Assembly (NCBI RefSeq): GCF_051195255.1
Contig: NZ_JBNJLK010000002.1
Location: forward strand, 434,001 to 498,000
Length of the DNA: 64,000 nt
Reading direction: 5' to 3'
From: Falsirhodobacter sp051195255
GTDB lineage: Bacteria; Pseudomonadota; Alphaproteobacteria; Rhodobacterales; Rhodobacteraceae
In this document: positions 1 to 8,669 of the stretch, in pieces
How the letters are laid out: each line of letters opens with the position of its first letter
How positions within the stretch are numbered: the first letter of the stretch is position 1
Notes under the pieces: model-generated
Databases searched by the model: none
The model's input: the letters and a program-made list of their open reading frames with translations, nothing else
Told to the model about the DNA's origin: nothing
Made by a program: the position numbers and the translations under genes

Positions 1-129
1 GTCCGGCGCCTTCCCGATCAATATGGGATGCGGGGCACAGGGGCGCAAGTCTTGGACCTGCCGCGCAAAATTCCCGCGCAATTTTCCGGACCATCGGATA
101 GGATGGCCGCACCACAGCCCGAGTTTGCC
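1..129. other. Window-edge non-coding stretch
   Basis: No gene is supported here. The stretch holds two near-repeats of CGCGCAA followed by AATT (about 62-86), which may be promoter-proximal sequence for the DUF465 gene. A reading frame is open from base 28 into that gene, but its codons before base 130 do not resemble the family. Confidence 0.4.
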
Positions 130-348
130 ATGAACGCCCCGACCGAACTGAAACAGGAAGATGTGCTGCGAATCCGCGTCGGCGTTCTGCGGCGCGAACA
201 CCGGGATCTGGACGACGCGATCCTTGCGCTGGAAACCCAGCCCGCGCCCGATCCCTTGCAGCTGCGTCGCCTGAAAAAGCGCAAGCTGGCCCTGAAGGAC
301 GAGATCACGCGGATCGAGGACGACCTGATCCCCGACATCATCGCCTGA
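130..348 (+). CDS. DUF465 (YdcH-type) small helical protein
   Basis: A 72-residue protein of the DUF465/YdcH family, whose molecular role is not established. The diagnostic part is the coiled-coil hairpin with the RLKKRKLALKDEI segment at about residues 42-54, which closely matches the family signature of a Lys/Arg-rich helix following a P-x-P-D turn. An in-frame ATG at 103 would add nine residues; base 130 was chosen because family members begin only a short distance before the first helix. It lies 60 bp upstream of purE on the same strand and may be its own transcription unit. Confidence 0.75.
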   Translation: MNAPTELKQEDVLRIRVGVLRREHRDLDDAILALETQPAPDPLQLRRLKKRKLALKDEITRIEDDLIPDIIA

Positions 349-408
349 CGCCATTGCGGGCGGGCGGCACCGCTGTATGATGCGCGCTTTCAGCAACGGG
401 GGATCGCC

Positions 409-891
409 ATGGGCGTGGATGTCGGGATCATCATGGGAAGCCAGTCGGACTGGCCGACGATGAAGGAGGCGGCCACGATTCTGGACGAACTCGGCATCTC
501 CTATGAAGCGAAGATCGTGTCGGCCCACCGGACGCCGGACCGCCTTTGGACCTACGGGAAAGAAGCGGCGGGCCGTGGCCTGAAGGTCATCATCGCGGGC
601 GCGGGCGGGGCGGCGCATCTGCCGGGCATGATGGCGTCCAAGACGCGCGTGCCGGTGGTGGGCGTTCCGGTGCAGACGAAGGCGCTGTCGGGCGTGGACA
701 GCCTGTATTCCATCGTGCAGATGCCCAAGGGCTTCCCGGTGGCGACCATGGCCATCGGGGCGGCGGGCGCGGCCAATGCGGGGCTGATGGCGGCGGGAAT
801 CCTGGCCGTCCACGATCCGGCACTGGCGCAGCGGTTGGACGCCTGGCGCGAAGCCCTCTCCGCCTCCATCCCCGAGGAGCCGCAGGAATGA
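409..891 (+). CDS. purE: N5-carboxyaminoimidazole ribonucleotide mutase PurE
   Basis: Class I PurE, which converts N5-CAIR to CAIR in de novo purine synthesis in the cytoplasm. The 160-residue length is normal. The GSQSDW phosphate-binding loop lies at residues 10-15, SAHRTPDR at 38-45 carries the catalytic histidine, and the glycine-rich GAGGAAHLPGM segment follows at about 64-74. The stop overlaps the start of purK (ATGA), so the two are translationally coupled. The GGGG stretch before the ATG is only a weak ribosome-binding site. Confidence 0.97.
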   Translation: MGVDVGIIMGSQSDWPTMKEAATILDELGISYEAKIVSAHRTPDRLWTYGKEAAGRGLKVIIAGAGGAAHLPGMMASKTRVPVVGVPVQTKALSGVDSLYSIVQMPKGFPVATMAIGAAGAANAGLMAAGILAVHDPALAQRLDAWREALSASIPEEPQE

Positions 892-1955
892 CCCTGAAAC
901 CCGGTGGAACGATCGGCATTCTTGGCGGCGGGCAGTTGGGCCGCATGCTGGCGGTTGCGGCCAGCCGTCTGGGCTTCCGCACCCACATCTTCGAACCGGC
1001 GGCCAACCCGCCCGCCGCGGATGTTGCCCATGCGGTGACCACGGCCAGTTATGACGACCACGACGCGCTGCGCGCCTTCGCCGCCGCCGTGGATGTCATC
1101 ACCTATGAGTTCGAGAACATTCCCACCGCCGCGCTGGACGTGCTGGAAGCGGCGCTGCCGATCCGCCCGAACCGCCGCGCGTTGGCGACCAGCCAGGACC
1201 GGTTGGTGGAAAAGGACTTCCTGTCGGGTCTGGGCCTGAAGGTCGCGCCCTATCACGCGGTGAACAACGCCGACGATCTGGCCGCCGCCATTGCCGCCGT
1301 GGGCACGCCCGCCATTCTGAAGACCACGCGCTTCGGTTACGACGGCAAGGGCCAGGCGCGCATCATGGTGCCCGAGGATGCCGGGGCGGCGCTGGCCGCC
1401 ATGAACGGCGCGCCGGCCGTGCTGGAAGGCTTCGTGACCTTCAGCCACGAAGTGTCGGTCATCGCTGCGCGCGGGCTGGACGGCGCGGTCGCCGCCTATG
1501 ACCCGGGTGAGAATGTGCATCGCGACGGCATCCTGCACACGACGACGATCCCCGCGCGCCTGACGCCCAACCGCCGGTCGGACGCGGTGCTGATGGCGGC
1601 GCAGATCCTCAACGCCCTTGATTACGTAGGTGTCATGGGGGTGGAGCTGTTCGTGACGACGGACGGATTGATCGTGAACGAGATCGCGCCCCGCGTGCAC
1701 AATTCCGGCCACTGGACGCAGAACGGCTGCGCAGTGGACCAGTTCGAGCAGCACATCCGCGCGGTGGCCGGCTGGCCCTTGGGCGATGGTGGGCGGCATT
1801 CGGACGTGGTGATGGAAAACCTGATCGGCGACGACATCCTGCGCGTGCCCGACATCGCCGCGGAACGTGGCGCGGCCCTGCATCTGTATGGCAAGACCGA
1901 GGCGCGTCCGGGCCGGAAGATGGGCCATGTGAACCGCGTGACCCAAGGGGCGTAA
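888..1955 (+). CDS. purK: 5-(carboxyamino)imidazole ribonucleotide synthase PurK
   Basis: ATP-grasp enzyme that carboxylates AIR with bicarbonate and ATP to give N5-CAIR, the substrate of PurE. The 355-residue product begins with the dinucleotide-type loop GILGGGQLGRML (about residues 9-20). It then shows the ATP-grasp core, with KTTRFGYDGKGQ near 145 and the metal-binding VNEIAPRVHNSGHWT near 260. The ATG at 888 was chosen because it overlaps the purE stop and because the longer upstream frame is only a shadow of purE. Confidence 0.97.
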   Translation: MTLKPGGTIGILGGGQLGRMLAVAASRLGFRTHIFEPAANPPAADVAHAVTTASYDDHDALRAFAAAVDVITYEFENIPTAALDVLEAALPIRPNRRALATSQDRLVEKDFLSGLGLKVAPYHAVNNADDLAAAIAAVGTPAILKTTRFGYDGKGQARIMVPEDAGAALAAMNGAPAVLEGFVTFSHEVSVIAARGLDGAVAAYDPGENVHRDGILHTTTIPARLTPNRRSDAVLMAAQILNALDYVGVMGVELFVTTDGLIVNEIAPRVHNSGHWTQNGCAVDQFEQHIRAVAGWPLGDGGRHSDVVMENLIGDDILRVPDIAAERGAALHLYGKTEARPGRKMGHVNRVTQGA

Positions 1956-2013
1956 CCCGGGGGCTGGCGGTTCCCGGCCCCGCTGACTAGCTTCATGGGC
2001 AAAGGAGATGCCC

Positions 2014-4032
2014 ATGACCGCCCAAGCGAACCCGCTGCTGACCGACTGGACCGGCCCCTTCGGCCTGCCCCCCTTCGACGCGATCCGGGACGAGGATTTC
2101 GCCCCCGCCTTCGACGCCGCCATGGCCGAGGCGCGGGCCAACATCGCCCGCATTGCCGCGGATCCCGCCCCGCCCAGCTTTGCCAACACCATCCAGGCAC
2201 TGGAACTGGCCGAAGGGACGCTGGACCGGGTGGGGGGCGTCTTCTATCCCTTGTCGGGCGCCGACAGCACGGAGGCGCGCGAAGACCTTCAGCGCGATCT
2301 GGCGCCGAAGATGTCGGCCTTTTCGTCCGAGATCATCAACAACCGGCCGCTGTTCCTGCGGATCGACGCGCTGTGGCAGGCCAAGGACCAGCTGGGCCTG
2401 AACGACGAGGAAGCGCGCGTTCTGGAGCTGTATCACCGCATGTTCGTGCGGGCCGGCGCGCGTCTGGGCGGGGCCGAGGCCGCGCGCCTGACCGAGGTGA
2501 AGGCCCGGCTGGCGGTGCTGGGCACCCAGTTCAGCCAGAACCTTCTGGCCGAGGAGCGGGACTGGTTCCGCGCCCTGTCGGACGATGAACTGGCGGGCCT
2601 GCCGGATTTCGTGGTTGAAACGGCCGCCGCTGCCGCCGCAGAGCGTGGACGCAACGGGCATGTGCTGACGCTGAACCGCTCGCTCATCGTGCCGTTCCTG
2701 CAGTTTTCCCCGAACCGCGCGTTGCGCCGCATCGCCTATGAGGCGTGGACGGCGCGCGGCGCCAACGGCAACGCCGCCGACAACCGCGCCATCGCGGCCG
2801 AGATCCTGGCCCTGCGGGAGGAGCGGGCGAACCTCCTCGGCTATGCCAGCTTCGCCGCCTACAAGCTAGAGCCGGAGATGGCGAAGACGCCGGACGCCGT
2901 GCGCGACCTTCTGATGCGCGTCTGGCAGCCCGCACGCGAAAAGGCGGAGGTGGACGCCGCCGTGCTGGCCCGGATGATGCACGCGGACGGCATCAACGGG
3001 GATCTGGAACCGTGGGACTGGCGCTATTATTCCGAAAAGCGCCGGATGGCGGAGCATGATCTGGATGAGGCGGCGATCAAGCCGTACTTCTCTCTGGAGG
3101 CGATGATCGAGGCGTCGTTCGACGTGGCCAGCCGCCTGTTCGGGTTGCAGTTCAAGGTGCTGGACGTGCCGCTGTACCACCCCGACGCCCGGGCGTGGGA
3201 GGTGACGCGGGAGGGCCAACACATCGCGGTCTTCATCGGCGACTATTTCGCGCGCGGGTCGAAACGGTCGGGGGCGTGGTGCACGGCGATGCGGACGCAG
3301 CGCAAGCTGGGCGGCGTGCAGGCGCCCATCGTGATGAACGTGTGCAACTTCGCCAAGGGCAACCCGAGCCTTCTGTCCTATGACGACGCGCGCACGCTGT
3401 TCCACGAATTCGGCCACGCGCTGCACCAGATGCTGTCGGACGTGACCTATGGCTTCATCTCGGGCACATCCGTCGCGCGGGACTTCGTGGAGTTGCCCAG
3501 CCAGCTGTACGAACACTGGCTGGAGGTGCCGGAGGTTCTGGCGAAACACGCGCGCCATTACCGGACGGGCGAGGCGATGCCGCAGGACCTGATGGGGCGT
3601 CTGCTGGCGGCGGGCACCTACGATCAGGCGTTTTCCACGGTGGAATACGTCTCCTCGGCCATGGTGGATCTGGCGTTCCATGAGGGACCGGCGCCCGCCG
3701 ATCCGATGGCGAAACAGGCCGAGGTTCTGGCCGAACTGGGCATGCCGAAGCCGATCCGCATGCGCCACGCGACGCCGCATTTCAGCCACGTCTTCTCGGG
3801 CGACGGCTATTCGTCCGGCTATTACAGCTACATGTGGTCGGAGGTGATGGACGCCGACGCCTTTGCCGCCTTCACCGAGGCGGGGGACGCGTTTGATCCC
3901 GCCGTGGCGAAGAAGCTGGAAAAACACATCCTGTCGGCCGGCGGGTCGCAGGATCCCGAAGCGCTTTACACCGCCTTCCGTGGCCGGATGCCGGGGGTGG
4001 AGCCGCTGTTGAAGGGGAGGGGGCTGGCATGA
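2014..4032 (+). CDS. M3 family oligopeptidase / peptidyl-dipeptidase
   Basis: Cytosolic zinc metallopeptidase of the thimet oligopeptidase family (Dcp/OpdA/PrlC type), 672 residues, the usual length. The zinc motif HEFGH is at residues 464-468 with the third ligand Glu following in the DFVELPSQ segment. The C-terminal region SGYYSYMWSEVMDADAF is typical of substrate-binding residues in the family. The start at 2014 is preferred to an in-frame ATG at 2008 because AAAGGAG at 2001-2007 then has a normal spacing. Its stop overlaps the next gene (ATGA). Whether it is a dipeptidyl carboxypeptidase or an oligopeptidase A cannot be settled from sequence. Confidence 0.93.
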   Translation: MTAQANPLLTDWTGPFGLPPFDAIRDEDFAPAFDAAMAEARANIARIAADPAPPSFANTIQALELAEGTLDRVGGVFYPLSGADSTEAREDLQRDLAPKMSAFSSEIINNRPLFLRIDALWQAKDQLGLNDEEARVLELYHRMFVRAGARLGGAEAARLTEVKARLAVLGTQFSQNLLAEERDWFRALSDDELAGLPDFVVETAAAAAAERGRNGHVLTLNRSLIVPFLQFSPNRALRRIAYEAWTARGANGNAADNRAIAAEILALREERANLLGYASFAAYKLEPEMAKTPDAVRDLLMRVWQPAREKAEVDAAVLARMMHADGINGDLEPWDWRYYSEKRRMAEHDLDEAAIKPYFSLEAMIEASFDVASRLFGLQFKVLDVPLYHPDARAWEVTREGQHIAVFIGDYFARGSKRSGAWCTAMRTQRKLGGVQAPIVMNVCNFAKGNPSLLSYDDARTLFHEFGHALHQMLSDVTYGFISGTSVARDFVELPSQLYEHWLEVPEVLAKHARHYRTGEAMPQDLMGRLLAAGTYDQAFSTVEYVSSAMVDLAFHEGPAPADPMAKQAEVLAELGMPKPIRMRHATPHFSHVFSGDGYSSGYYSYMWSEVMDADAFAAFTEAGDAFDPAVAKKLEKHILSAGGSQDPEALYTAFRGRMPGVEPLLKGRGLA

Positions 4033-4304
4033 CCGCCCCCGCCATCACCTTCACTTATTGCACGCAATGCAACTGGATGCTGCGCACCGCCTGGATGGCG
4101 CAGGAGTTGCTGCAAAGCTTCGGGCAGGACATCGGGTCGGTCACGCTGGTGCCGGGCACAGGCGGGATCTTCACCATCACCGTGGATGGCGAGCTGGTCT
4201 GGGACCGCAAGCGCGACGGCGGGTTTCCGGACAGCAAGGCGCTGAAGCAGCTGGTGCGCGACCGGGTGTGGCCCGATCGCGACCTTGGGCATGTGGACCG
4301 CTGA
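4029..4304 (+). CDS. SelT/SelW/SelH-like thioredoxin-fold (Rdx) protein
   Basis: A 91-residue Rdx-family protein with a thioredoxin-like fold. The CxxC redox motif CTQC is at residues 11-14 directly after the first beta strand, the place taken by Cys-x-x-Sec in selenoprotein W. It is a Cys version, with no in-frame TGA. The GTGGIFTITVDGELVWDRK segment is the conserved second half. It is translationally coupled to the M3 peptidase by a 4-bp overlap and ends one base before the convergent choline sulfatase gene. The redox partner is unknown. Confidence 0.88.
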   Translation: MTAPAITFTYCTQCNWMLRTAWMAQELLQSFGQDIGSVTLVPGTGGIFTITVDGELVWDRKRDGGFPDSKALKQLVRDRVWPDRDLGHVDR

Positions 4305-5801
4305 TCACTCCCCCCGGGGGAAGCGCTTGCTGTCCTCAAGGATGTTCAGGTCCATGTGGTTGCGCATGTATTGTTCGGACGCCTTCTTCAGGGGCTGGTA
4401 GTCCCACGGATAATATCCGCCCTGACGCAGTGCCTCGTACACGATCCAGCGGCGCGCCTGGCTTTCACGCACCTGCGCGTCGAACTGGGAAAGGTTCCAG
4501 CGGTGGTCGGCCTGTTCGCGCAGGGCGGCCAGCGCTTCCGCCGCCTCTGGGGCGTCGATCAGGTTGCGGCGTTCCGCCGGGTCGGCCACGACGTCATACA
4601 GCTGTTCGGGATCAACCTCGCAGCGGATGTATTTCCAGCGACCGTCGCGAATGGCGACCAGCGGGGCGATGCTGCCTTCGGCGGCGTATTCCATGGGAAC
4701 GGGCTGGCGCGCCTCACCTTCGGCGATGGGCAGAAGGGTGGTGCCGTCGGTCCAGGGCATGATCTCGGCCATGGAGATGCCGGCGAGGTCGCAGAGTGTC
4801 GGCGTCACGTCGATGGTGGACACCGGCGTGTCGATCCGGCCCGTCGCCACGCCCGCGATCATCAGCGGCACGCGGGAGGAGCCTTCGAAGAAGTTCATCT
4901 TGAACCACAGCCCCCGGTCGCCCAGCATGTCGCCATGGTCGGAGGTGAAAACGATGATCGCCTCTTGCCGAGTCGCCTCCAGCACGTTCAGGATTTCTCC
5001 GATCTTGTCGTCGACATAGGAGATGTTGGCGAAATAGCCGCGGCGGGCGCGGCGGATCATGTCGTCGGTGACCGTGGCGTTGTCGGTGTCGCAGGCGTCC
5101 CACAGGCGCTGGGAATGCGGGTCCATGTCGTCATAGGGGATGGTTTCGGGCGGCTCGGTCTGCGGGCAATCCTCGTACAGGTCCCAGTATTTTCGGCGCG
5201 CGACATAGGGATCGTGGGGGTGGGTGAAGCTGACGGTCAGGCACCAGGGGCGGTCGTCCGCCCCGCGCGACAGGTCATAGAGCTTTTGGATCGCCTGATG
5301 CGCCACGTCGTCATCGTATTCCAGCTGGTTGGTGATCTCCGCCACTCCGGCGCCCGAAACGGAGCCGAGGTTGTGATACCACCAGTCGATCCGTTCGCCG
5401 GGCTTGCGATAGTCCGGCGTCCAGCCGAAGTCTGCGGGGTAGATGTCGGTCGTCAAGCGCTCCTCCAGCCCGTGCATCTGGTCGGGGCCGACGAAATGCA
5501 TCTTGCCGGACAGGCAGGTCTGGTAGCCTGCACGGCGCAGGTGGTGGGCGTAGGTCGGAATGTCGGAGGCGAATTCGGCCGCGTTGTCATAGACCCGCGT
5601 GCGCGACGGCAACTGGCCGGACATGAAGCTGGCCCGCGCCGGGGCGCACAAGGGCGATCCTGTATAGGTGTTCGTGAACCGCAGCGACCGTTCGGCCAGC
5701 CGCTTCAGGTTCGGGGCGTGCAGAAAATCGGCCGGACCGTCGGGAAACAGCGTTCCGTTCAGCTGGTCGACCATCAGGATCAGGATATTGGGGCGCGACA
5801 T
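4305..5801 (-). CDS. betC: Choline-sulfatase
   Basis: Type I sulfatase (alkaline phosphatase superfamily) of the BetC type, hydrolysing choline-O-sulfate to choline and sulfate. It has 498 residues. The formylglycine-forming motif is CAPAR with Cys52. Metal ligands are suggested by the N-terminal MVDQ (D12) and by the TSDHGDMLG segment around residue 290. There is no signal peptide, as expected for cytoplasmic BetC. The start at 5801 follows GGAGGTTT and avoids 12 unconserved residues upstream. No betABI genes are nearby, so choline oxidation must be encoded elsewhere. The assignment to choline sulfate rather than another sulfate ester rests on overall resemblance to BetC. Confidence 0.9.
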   Translation of the reverse strand: MSRPNILILMVDQLNGTLFPDGPADFLHAPNLKRLAERSLRFTNTYTGSPLCAPARASFMSGQLPSRTRVYDNAAEFASDIPTYAHHLRRAGYQTCLSGKMHFVGPDQMHGLEERLTTDIYPADFGWTPDYRKPGERIDWWYHNLGSVSGAGVAEITNQLEYDDDVAHQAIQKLYDLSRGADDRPWCLTVSFTHPHDPYVARRKYWDLYEDCPQTEPPETIPYDDMDPHSQRLWDACDTDNATVTDDMIRRARRGYFANISYVDDKIGEILNVLEATRQEAIIVFTSDHGDMLGDRGLWFKMNFFEGSSRVPLMIAGVATGRIDTPVSTIDVTPTLCDLAGISMAEIMPWTDGTTLLPIAEGEARQPVPMEYAAEGSIAPLVAIRDGRWKYIRCEVDPEQLYDVVADPAERRNLIDAPEAAEALAALREQADHRWNLSQFDAQVRESQARRWIVYEALRQGGYYPWDYQPLKKASEQYMRNHMDLNILEDSKRFPRGE

Positions 5802-5871
5802 GAAACCTCCGGGGTCGGACGGCCGGCTGTGTCGCATGGCAGGCCCGGTGCTGCAAGGACCGGGCAGGAGG

Positions 5872-5897
5872 AAAGGCGCGACCGAAGCCGCGCCTTT
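5872..5897 (-). terminator. Intrinsic terminator after the cold-shock gene
   Basis: A perfect 9-bp stem, AAAGGCGCG and CGCGCCTTT on the minus strand with an 8-nt loop, begins 6 bases after the cspA-type stop and lies before betC. The stem itself supplies only three terminal T residues, so it is a short-tailed terminator. Confidence 0.75.
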
Positions 5898-5902
5898 GAA
5901 AT

Positions 5903-6109
5903 TCAGGCGAGCTGGATGTTGACCGCGGATTCGCGGCCGTCACGGCTGGCTTCGACGTCGAAGGTCACAGCCTGGCCATCATCCAGCGAACGGATGCCCG
6001 CACGCTCCAGCGCGGTGATGTGGACGAACACGTCCTTGCTTCCACCTTCGGGGGCAATGAAGCCGAAGCCCTTGGTGGCGTTGAACCATTTCACGGTGCC
6101 TTTGGCCAT
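5903..6109 (-). CDS. Cold-shock domain protein (CspA family)
   Basis: A 68-residue single cold-shock domain (OB fold) that binds single-stranded RNA and DNA. RNP1 is visible as KGFGFI (about residues 13-18) and RNP2 as VFVHI (about 29-33). The ATG at 6109 gives the canonical N-terminus MAKGTVKWFN; an upstream in-frame start would add 12 unrelated residues. It is followed by its own terminator. The 178-bp gap upstream would allow a long 5' leader as in other csp genes. Confidence 0.96.
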   Translation of the reverse strand: MAKGTVKWFNATKGFGFIAPEGGSKDVFVHITALERAGIRSLDDGQAVTFDVEASRDGRESAVNIQLA

Positions 6110-6287
6110 CGTGAGTGTCTCCTGTTCCGGGACCGTCCGCGTCATGCGACGGCGTGGCTAAGTCAGAGCAAGATCGAGTCGCTGTGGCCGCAAAGGACAG
6201 GTCGATAAAGGGTAACGTCGCACACACGACGCTAGCACGAAAAACAAATCGCGCAAGCGTCGTGTGCCGATAGAGCTTAAGTTAACG
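6110..6287 (-). promoter_or_regulatory. Leader/promoter region of the cold-shock gene
   Basis: The gap between the EttA stop and the cold-shock start holds no gene. It is less GC-rich than its surroundings, and AGGAGACACTCACG precedes the start codon. At its far end the 12-base palindrome GTTAACGTTAAC (6281-6292) overlaps the EttA stop. A long csp-type 5' UTR is an inference. Confidence 0.45.
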
Positions 6288-7943
6288 TTAACGAGTGAAC
6301 TTCTTGTGCTTCACGCGTTTCGGGTTCACCGCGTCCGGGCCGAGGCGGCGGATCTTGTCCTTCTCGTAATCCTCGAAGTTGCCTTCGAAGAACTCGACAT
6401 GGGCGTCGCCTTCGAATGCCAGGATGTGCGTGCACAGACGGTCGAGGAAGAAGCGGTCGTGGCTGATGATGACCGCGCAACCGGCGAAGGATTCGATCGC
6501 CGCTTCCAGCGCCTGCAGCGTTTCCACGTCCAGATCGTTGGTCGGTTCATCGAGCAGCAGGACGTTTCCGCCCGATTTCAGCAGCTTGGCCAGGTGGACG
6601 CGGTTGCGTTCCCCGCCCGACAGGAGGCCGACCTTCTTCTGCTGGTCGGTGCCCTTGAAGTTGAACGAGCCCACGTAGTTGCGCGAGTTCACCTGAGCGT
6701 CGCCCAGTTCGATCACCTCGGCCCCGCCGGAAATCTCCTCCCACACGTTGGCGTCGGGGTTCAGCGAATCACGCGACTGGTCCACGAAGGCCAGCTTCAC
6801 GGTGTCGCCCAGCGTGACGGTGCCGGAATCCGGCTGTTCCTGCCCGACCAGCATCTTGAACAGCGTGGACTTGCCCGCGCCGTTCGGACCGATGACGCCA
6901 ATGATGCCGCCGGGGGGCAGCATGAACGAGAGGTTCTCGATCAGCTGCTTGTCGCCCATGGCTTTCGACAGGTTCTCGACCTCGATCACCTTGCCGCCCA
7001 GACGGGGGCCATGCGGGATGACGATCTGCGCGCGGCCGACCAGATCCTTGACGGATTCGTCCGCCAGCTTGTTGTAGGCCGAGATACGGGCCTTGGATTT
7101 CGCCTGACGGGCTTTCGCGCCGGCGCGGATCCATTCCAGCTCTTTCTCCAGAACCTTCTGCTTGGACTTGTCCTCGCGGGCCTCTTGCGCCATGCGCTTG
7201 GCCTTGGCTTCCAGCCAGGAGGAGTAGTTGCCTTCGTGCGGCAGACCGCGGCCACGCTCCAGCTCCAGGATCCAGGACGTGATGTCGTCCAGGAAGTAGC
7301 GGTCGTGGGTGACCGTCAGGATGGTGCCCTTGTATTCGATCAGGTGCTTTTGCAGCCAGGCGATCGTTTCGGCGTCCAGATGGTTGGTCGGTTCGTCCAG
7401 CAGCAGCATGTCCGGCTCTTCCAGCAGCAGCTTGCAGAGCGCGACACGCCGGCGTTCCCCGCCCGACAGGGTGGACACGTCGGCATCGTCCGGCGGGCAG
7501 CGCAGGGCTTCCATCGCGATGTCGACGGTGTTGTCCAGTTCCCACAGGTTCTGGGCGTCGATCTGGTCCTGAAGGGCGGCCATCTCCTCGGCAGTCTCGT
7601 CCGAGTAGTTCATGGCCAGTTCGTTGTAGCGGTCCAGGATGGCGCGCTTGGCCGCGACCCCTTCCATGACGTTGGCGCGGACGTTCAGCGCCTCGTCCAG
7701 CTGCGGTTCCTGCGGAAGATAGCCGACGCGGGCGTCCTTGGCGGCCCATGCCTCGCCCTGGAAGTCCTTGTCGAGGCCGGCCATGACCTTCAGCAGCGTG
7801 GATTTCCCCGCGCCGTTGACGCCGACGACGCCGATCTTCACGCCCGGCAGGAAGTTCAGGTGGATGTTCTCGAACACCTTCTTGCCGCCGGGATAGGTCT
7901 TGGAGACGCCCTCCATGTGGTAGACGAATTGGTACGAGGCCAT
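6288..7943 (-). CDS. ettA: Energy-dependent translational throttle protein EttA (ABC-F)
   Basis: Soluble ABC-F ATPase that binds the ribosomal E site and gates the first elongation steps according to energy state. At 551 residues it is the EttA size. Two ABC domains carry Walker A loops GVNGAGKST (about residue 40) and GPNGAGKST (about 350) and signatures LSGGERRR and LSGGERNR. They are joined by the Lys/Arg-rich linker typical of ABC-F proteins. There are no membrane segments. It is divergent from nadD across about 120 bp; the ribosome-binding site is weak. Confidence 0.95.
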   Translation of the reverse strand: MASYQFVYHMEGVSKTYPGGKKVFENIHLNFLPGVKIGVVGVNGAGKSTLLKVMAGLDKDFQGEAWAAKDARVGYLPQEPQLDEALNVRANVMEGVAAKRAILDRYNELAMNYSDETAEEMAALQDQIDAQNLWELDNTVDIAMEALRCPPDDADVSTLSGGERRRVALCKLLLEEPDMLLLDEPTNHLDAETIAWLQKHLIEYKGTILTVTHDRYFLDDITSWILELERGRGLPHEGNYSSWLEAKAKRMAQEAREDKSKQKVLEKELEWIRAGAKARQAKSKARISAYNKLADESVKDLVGRAQIVIPHGPRLGGKVIEVENLSKAMGDKQLIENLSFMLPPGGIIGVIGPNGAGKSTLFKMLVGQEQPDSGTVTLGDTVKLAFVDQSRDSLNPDANVWEEISGGAEVIELGDAQVNSRNYVGSFNFKGTDQQKKVGLLSGGERNRVHLAKLLKSGGNVLLLDEPTNDLDVETLQALEAAIESFAGCAVIISHDRFFLDRLCTHILAFEGDAHVEFFEGNFEDYEKDKIRRLGPDAVNPKRVKHKKFTR

Positions 7944-8063
7944 GGGCTGTGTTCCATCTTTCGGGGATTTGGCCGTCTACATAGCGATAATGCTGGACAA
8001 GGGCAATGTGGGGGTGGTTTCTGGCCGCCGGACAACGGGAGGGGCGTCTTGCAGGGCTGGCCG

Positions 8064-8636
8064 ATGGCGCGCAGGGGGATGGTGGTCGGGCTGCTGGGGG
8101 GATCGTTCGATCCGGCCCATGCGGGGCACGTCCACATCACGACAGAAGCGATGAAGCGGTTCGGTCTGGACCGGGTGTGGTGGCTGGTCAGTCCGGGCAA
8201 CCCCCTGAAGGCCAAGGGCCCCCGCCCGATGCAGGAACGTCTGGACCGATCGCGCGCCCTGATGCGCCACCCCCGCGTGGCCGTCACGGACCTCGAGGCG
8301 CGGCTGGGCACGCGCCACACCGCCCAGACCCTGCGGGCCCTTCGACGGCGCTATCCGGGGGTGCGGTTCGTGTGGCTGATGGGGGCCGACAACCTCGTGC
8401 AGTTCCACCGCTGGGACGACTGGCGCTGGATCATGAAGACGGTGCCGATCGGGGTCCTGGCGCGTCCGGGGTGGGGCGTGCAGGGGCGGCTGGGGCGTGC
8501 GGCGCGGGCCTTCGGCAACTGCCGAACCGCACCGGAGCGGTTGGGCCATGCGGACGCGCCCGCCTGGGCCTTCGCGGACCTGCCGATGGTGGACGTCTCC
8601 TCCACCGCGATCCGGGCGCGTGGCGAATGGGGCTAG
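8064..8636 (+). CDS. nadD: Nicotinate-nucleotide adenylyltransferase NadD
   Basis: Adenylates nicotinate mononucleotide in NAD synthesis. The 190-residue product has the nucleotidyltransferase signature GGSFDPAHAGH near residues 11-21, where the family HxGH appears as H-A-G-H, and the second motif SSTAIRAR at the C-terminus corresponding to ISSTxIR. An in-frame ATG at 8079 would give a protein five residues shorter. In many proteobacteria nadD is followed by rsfS, but here a penicillin-binding protein gene follows. Confidence 0.95.
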   Translation: MARRGMVVGLLGGSFDPAHAGHVHITTEAMKRFGLDRVWWLVSPGNPLKAKGPRPMQERLDRSRALMRHPRVAVTDLEARLGTRHTAQTLRALRRRYPGVRFVWLMGADNLVQFHRWDDWRWIMKTVPIGVLARPGWGVQGRLGRAARAFGNCRTAPERLGHADAPAWAFADLPMVDVSSTAIRARGEWG

Positions 8637-8669
8637 CGCGGAAACACAGGCTTGGATAGCGTCCGACAC

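Noticed and set aside
552..2192. 546-codon minus-strand frame over purE-purK
   Set aside because: Shadow of two clearly identified purine genes; no family resemblance.
4029..4304. Selenoprotein
   Set aside because: The redox motif is Cys-x-x-Cys (CTQC), with no in-frame TGA and no SECIS-like hairpin needed.
6264..8063. 600-codon in-frame extension upstream of nadD
   Set aside because: Antisense to ettA; NadD similarity starts only at 8064, and the nucleotidyltransferase signature is near that start.
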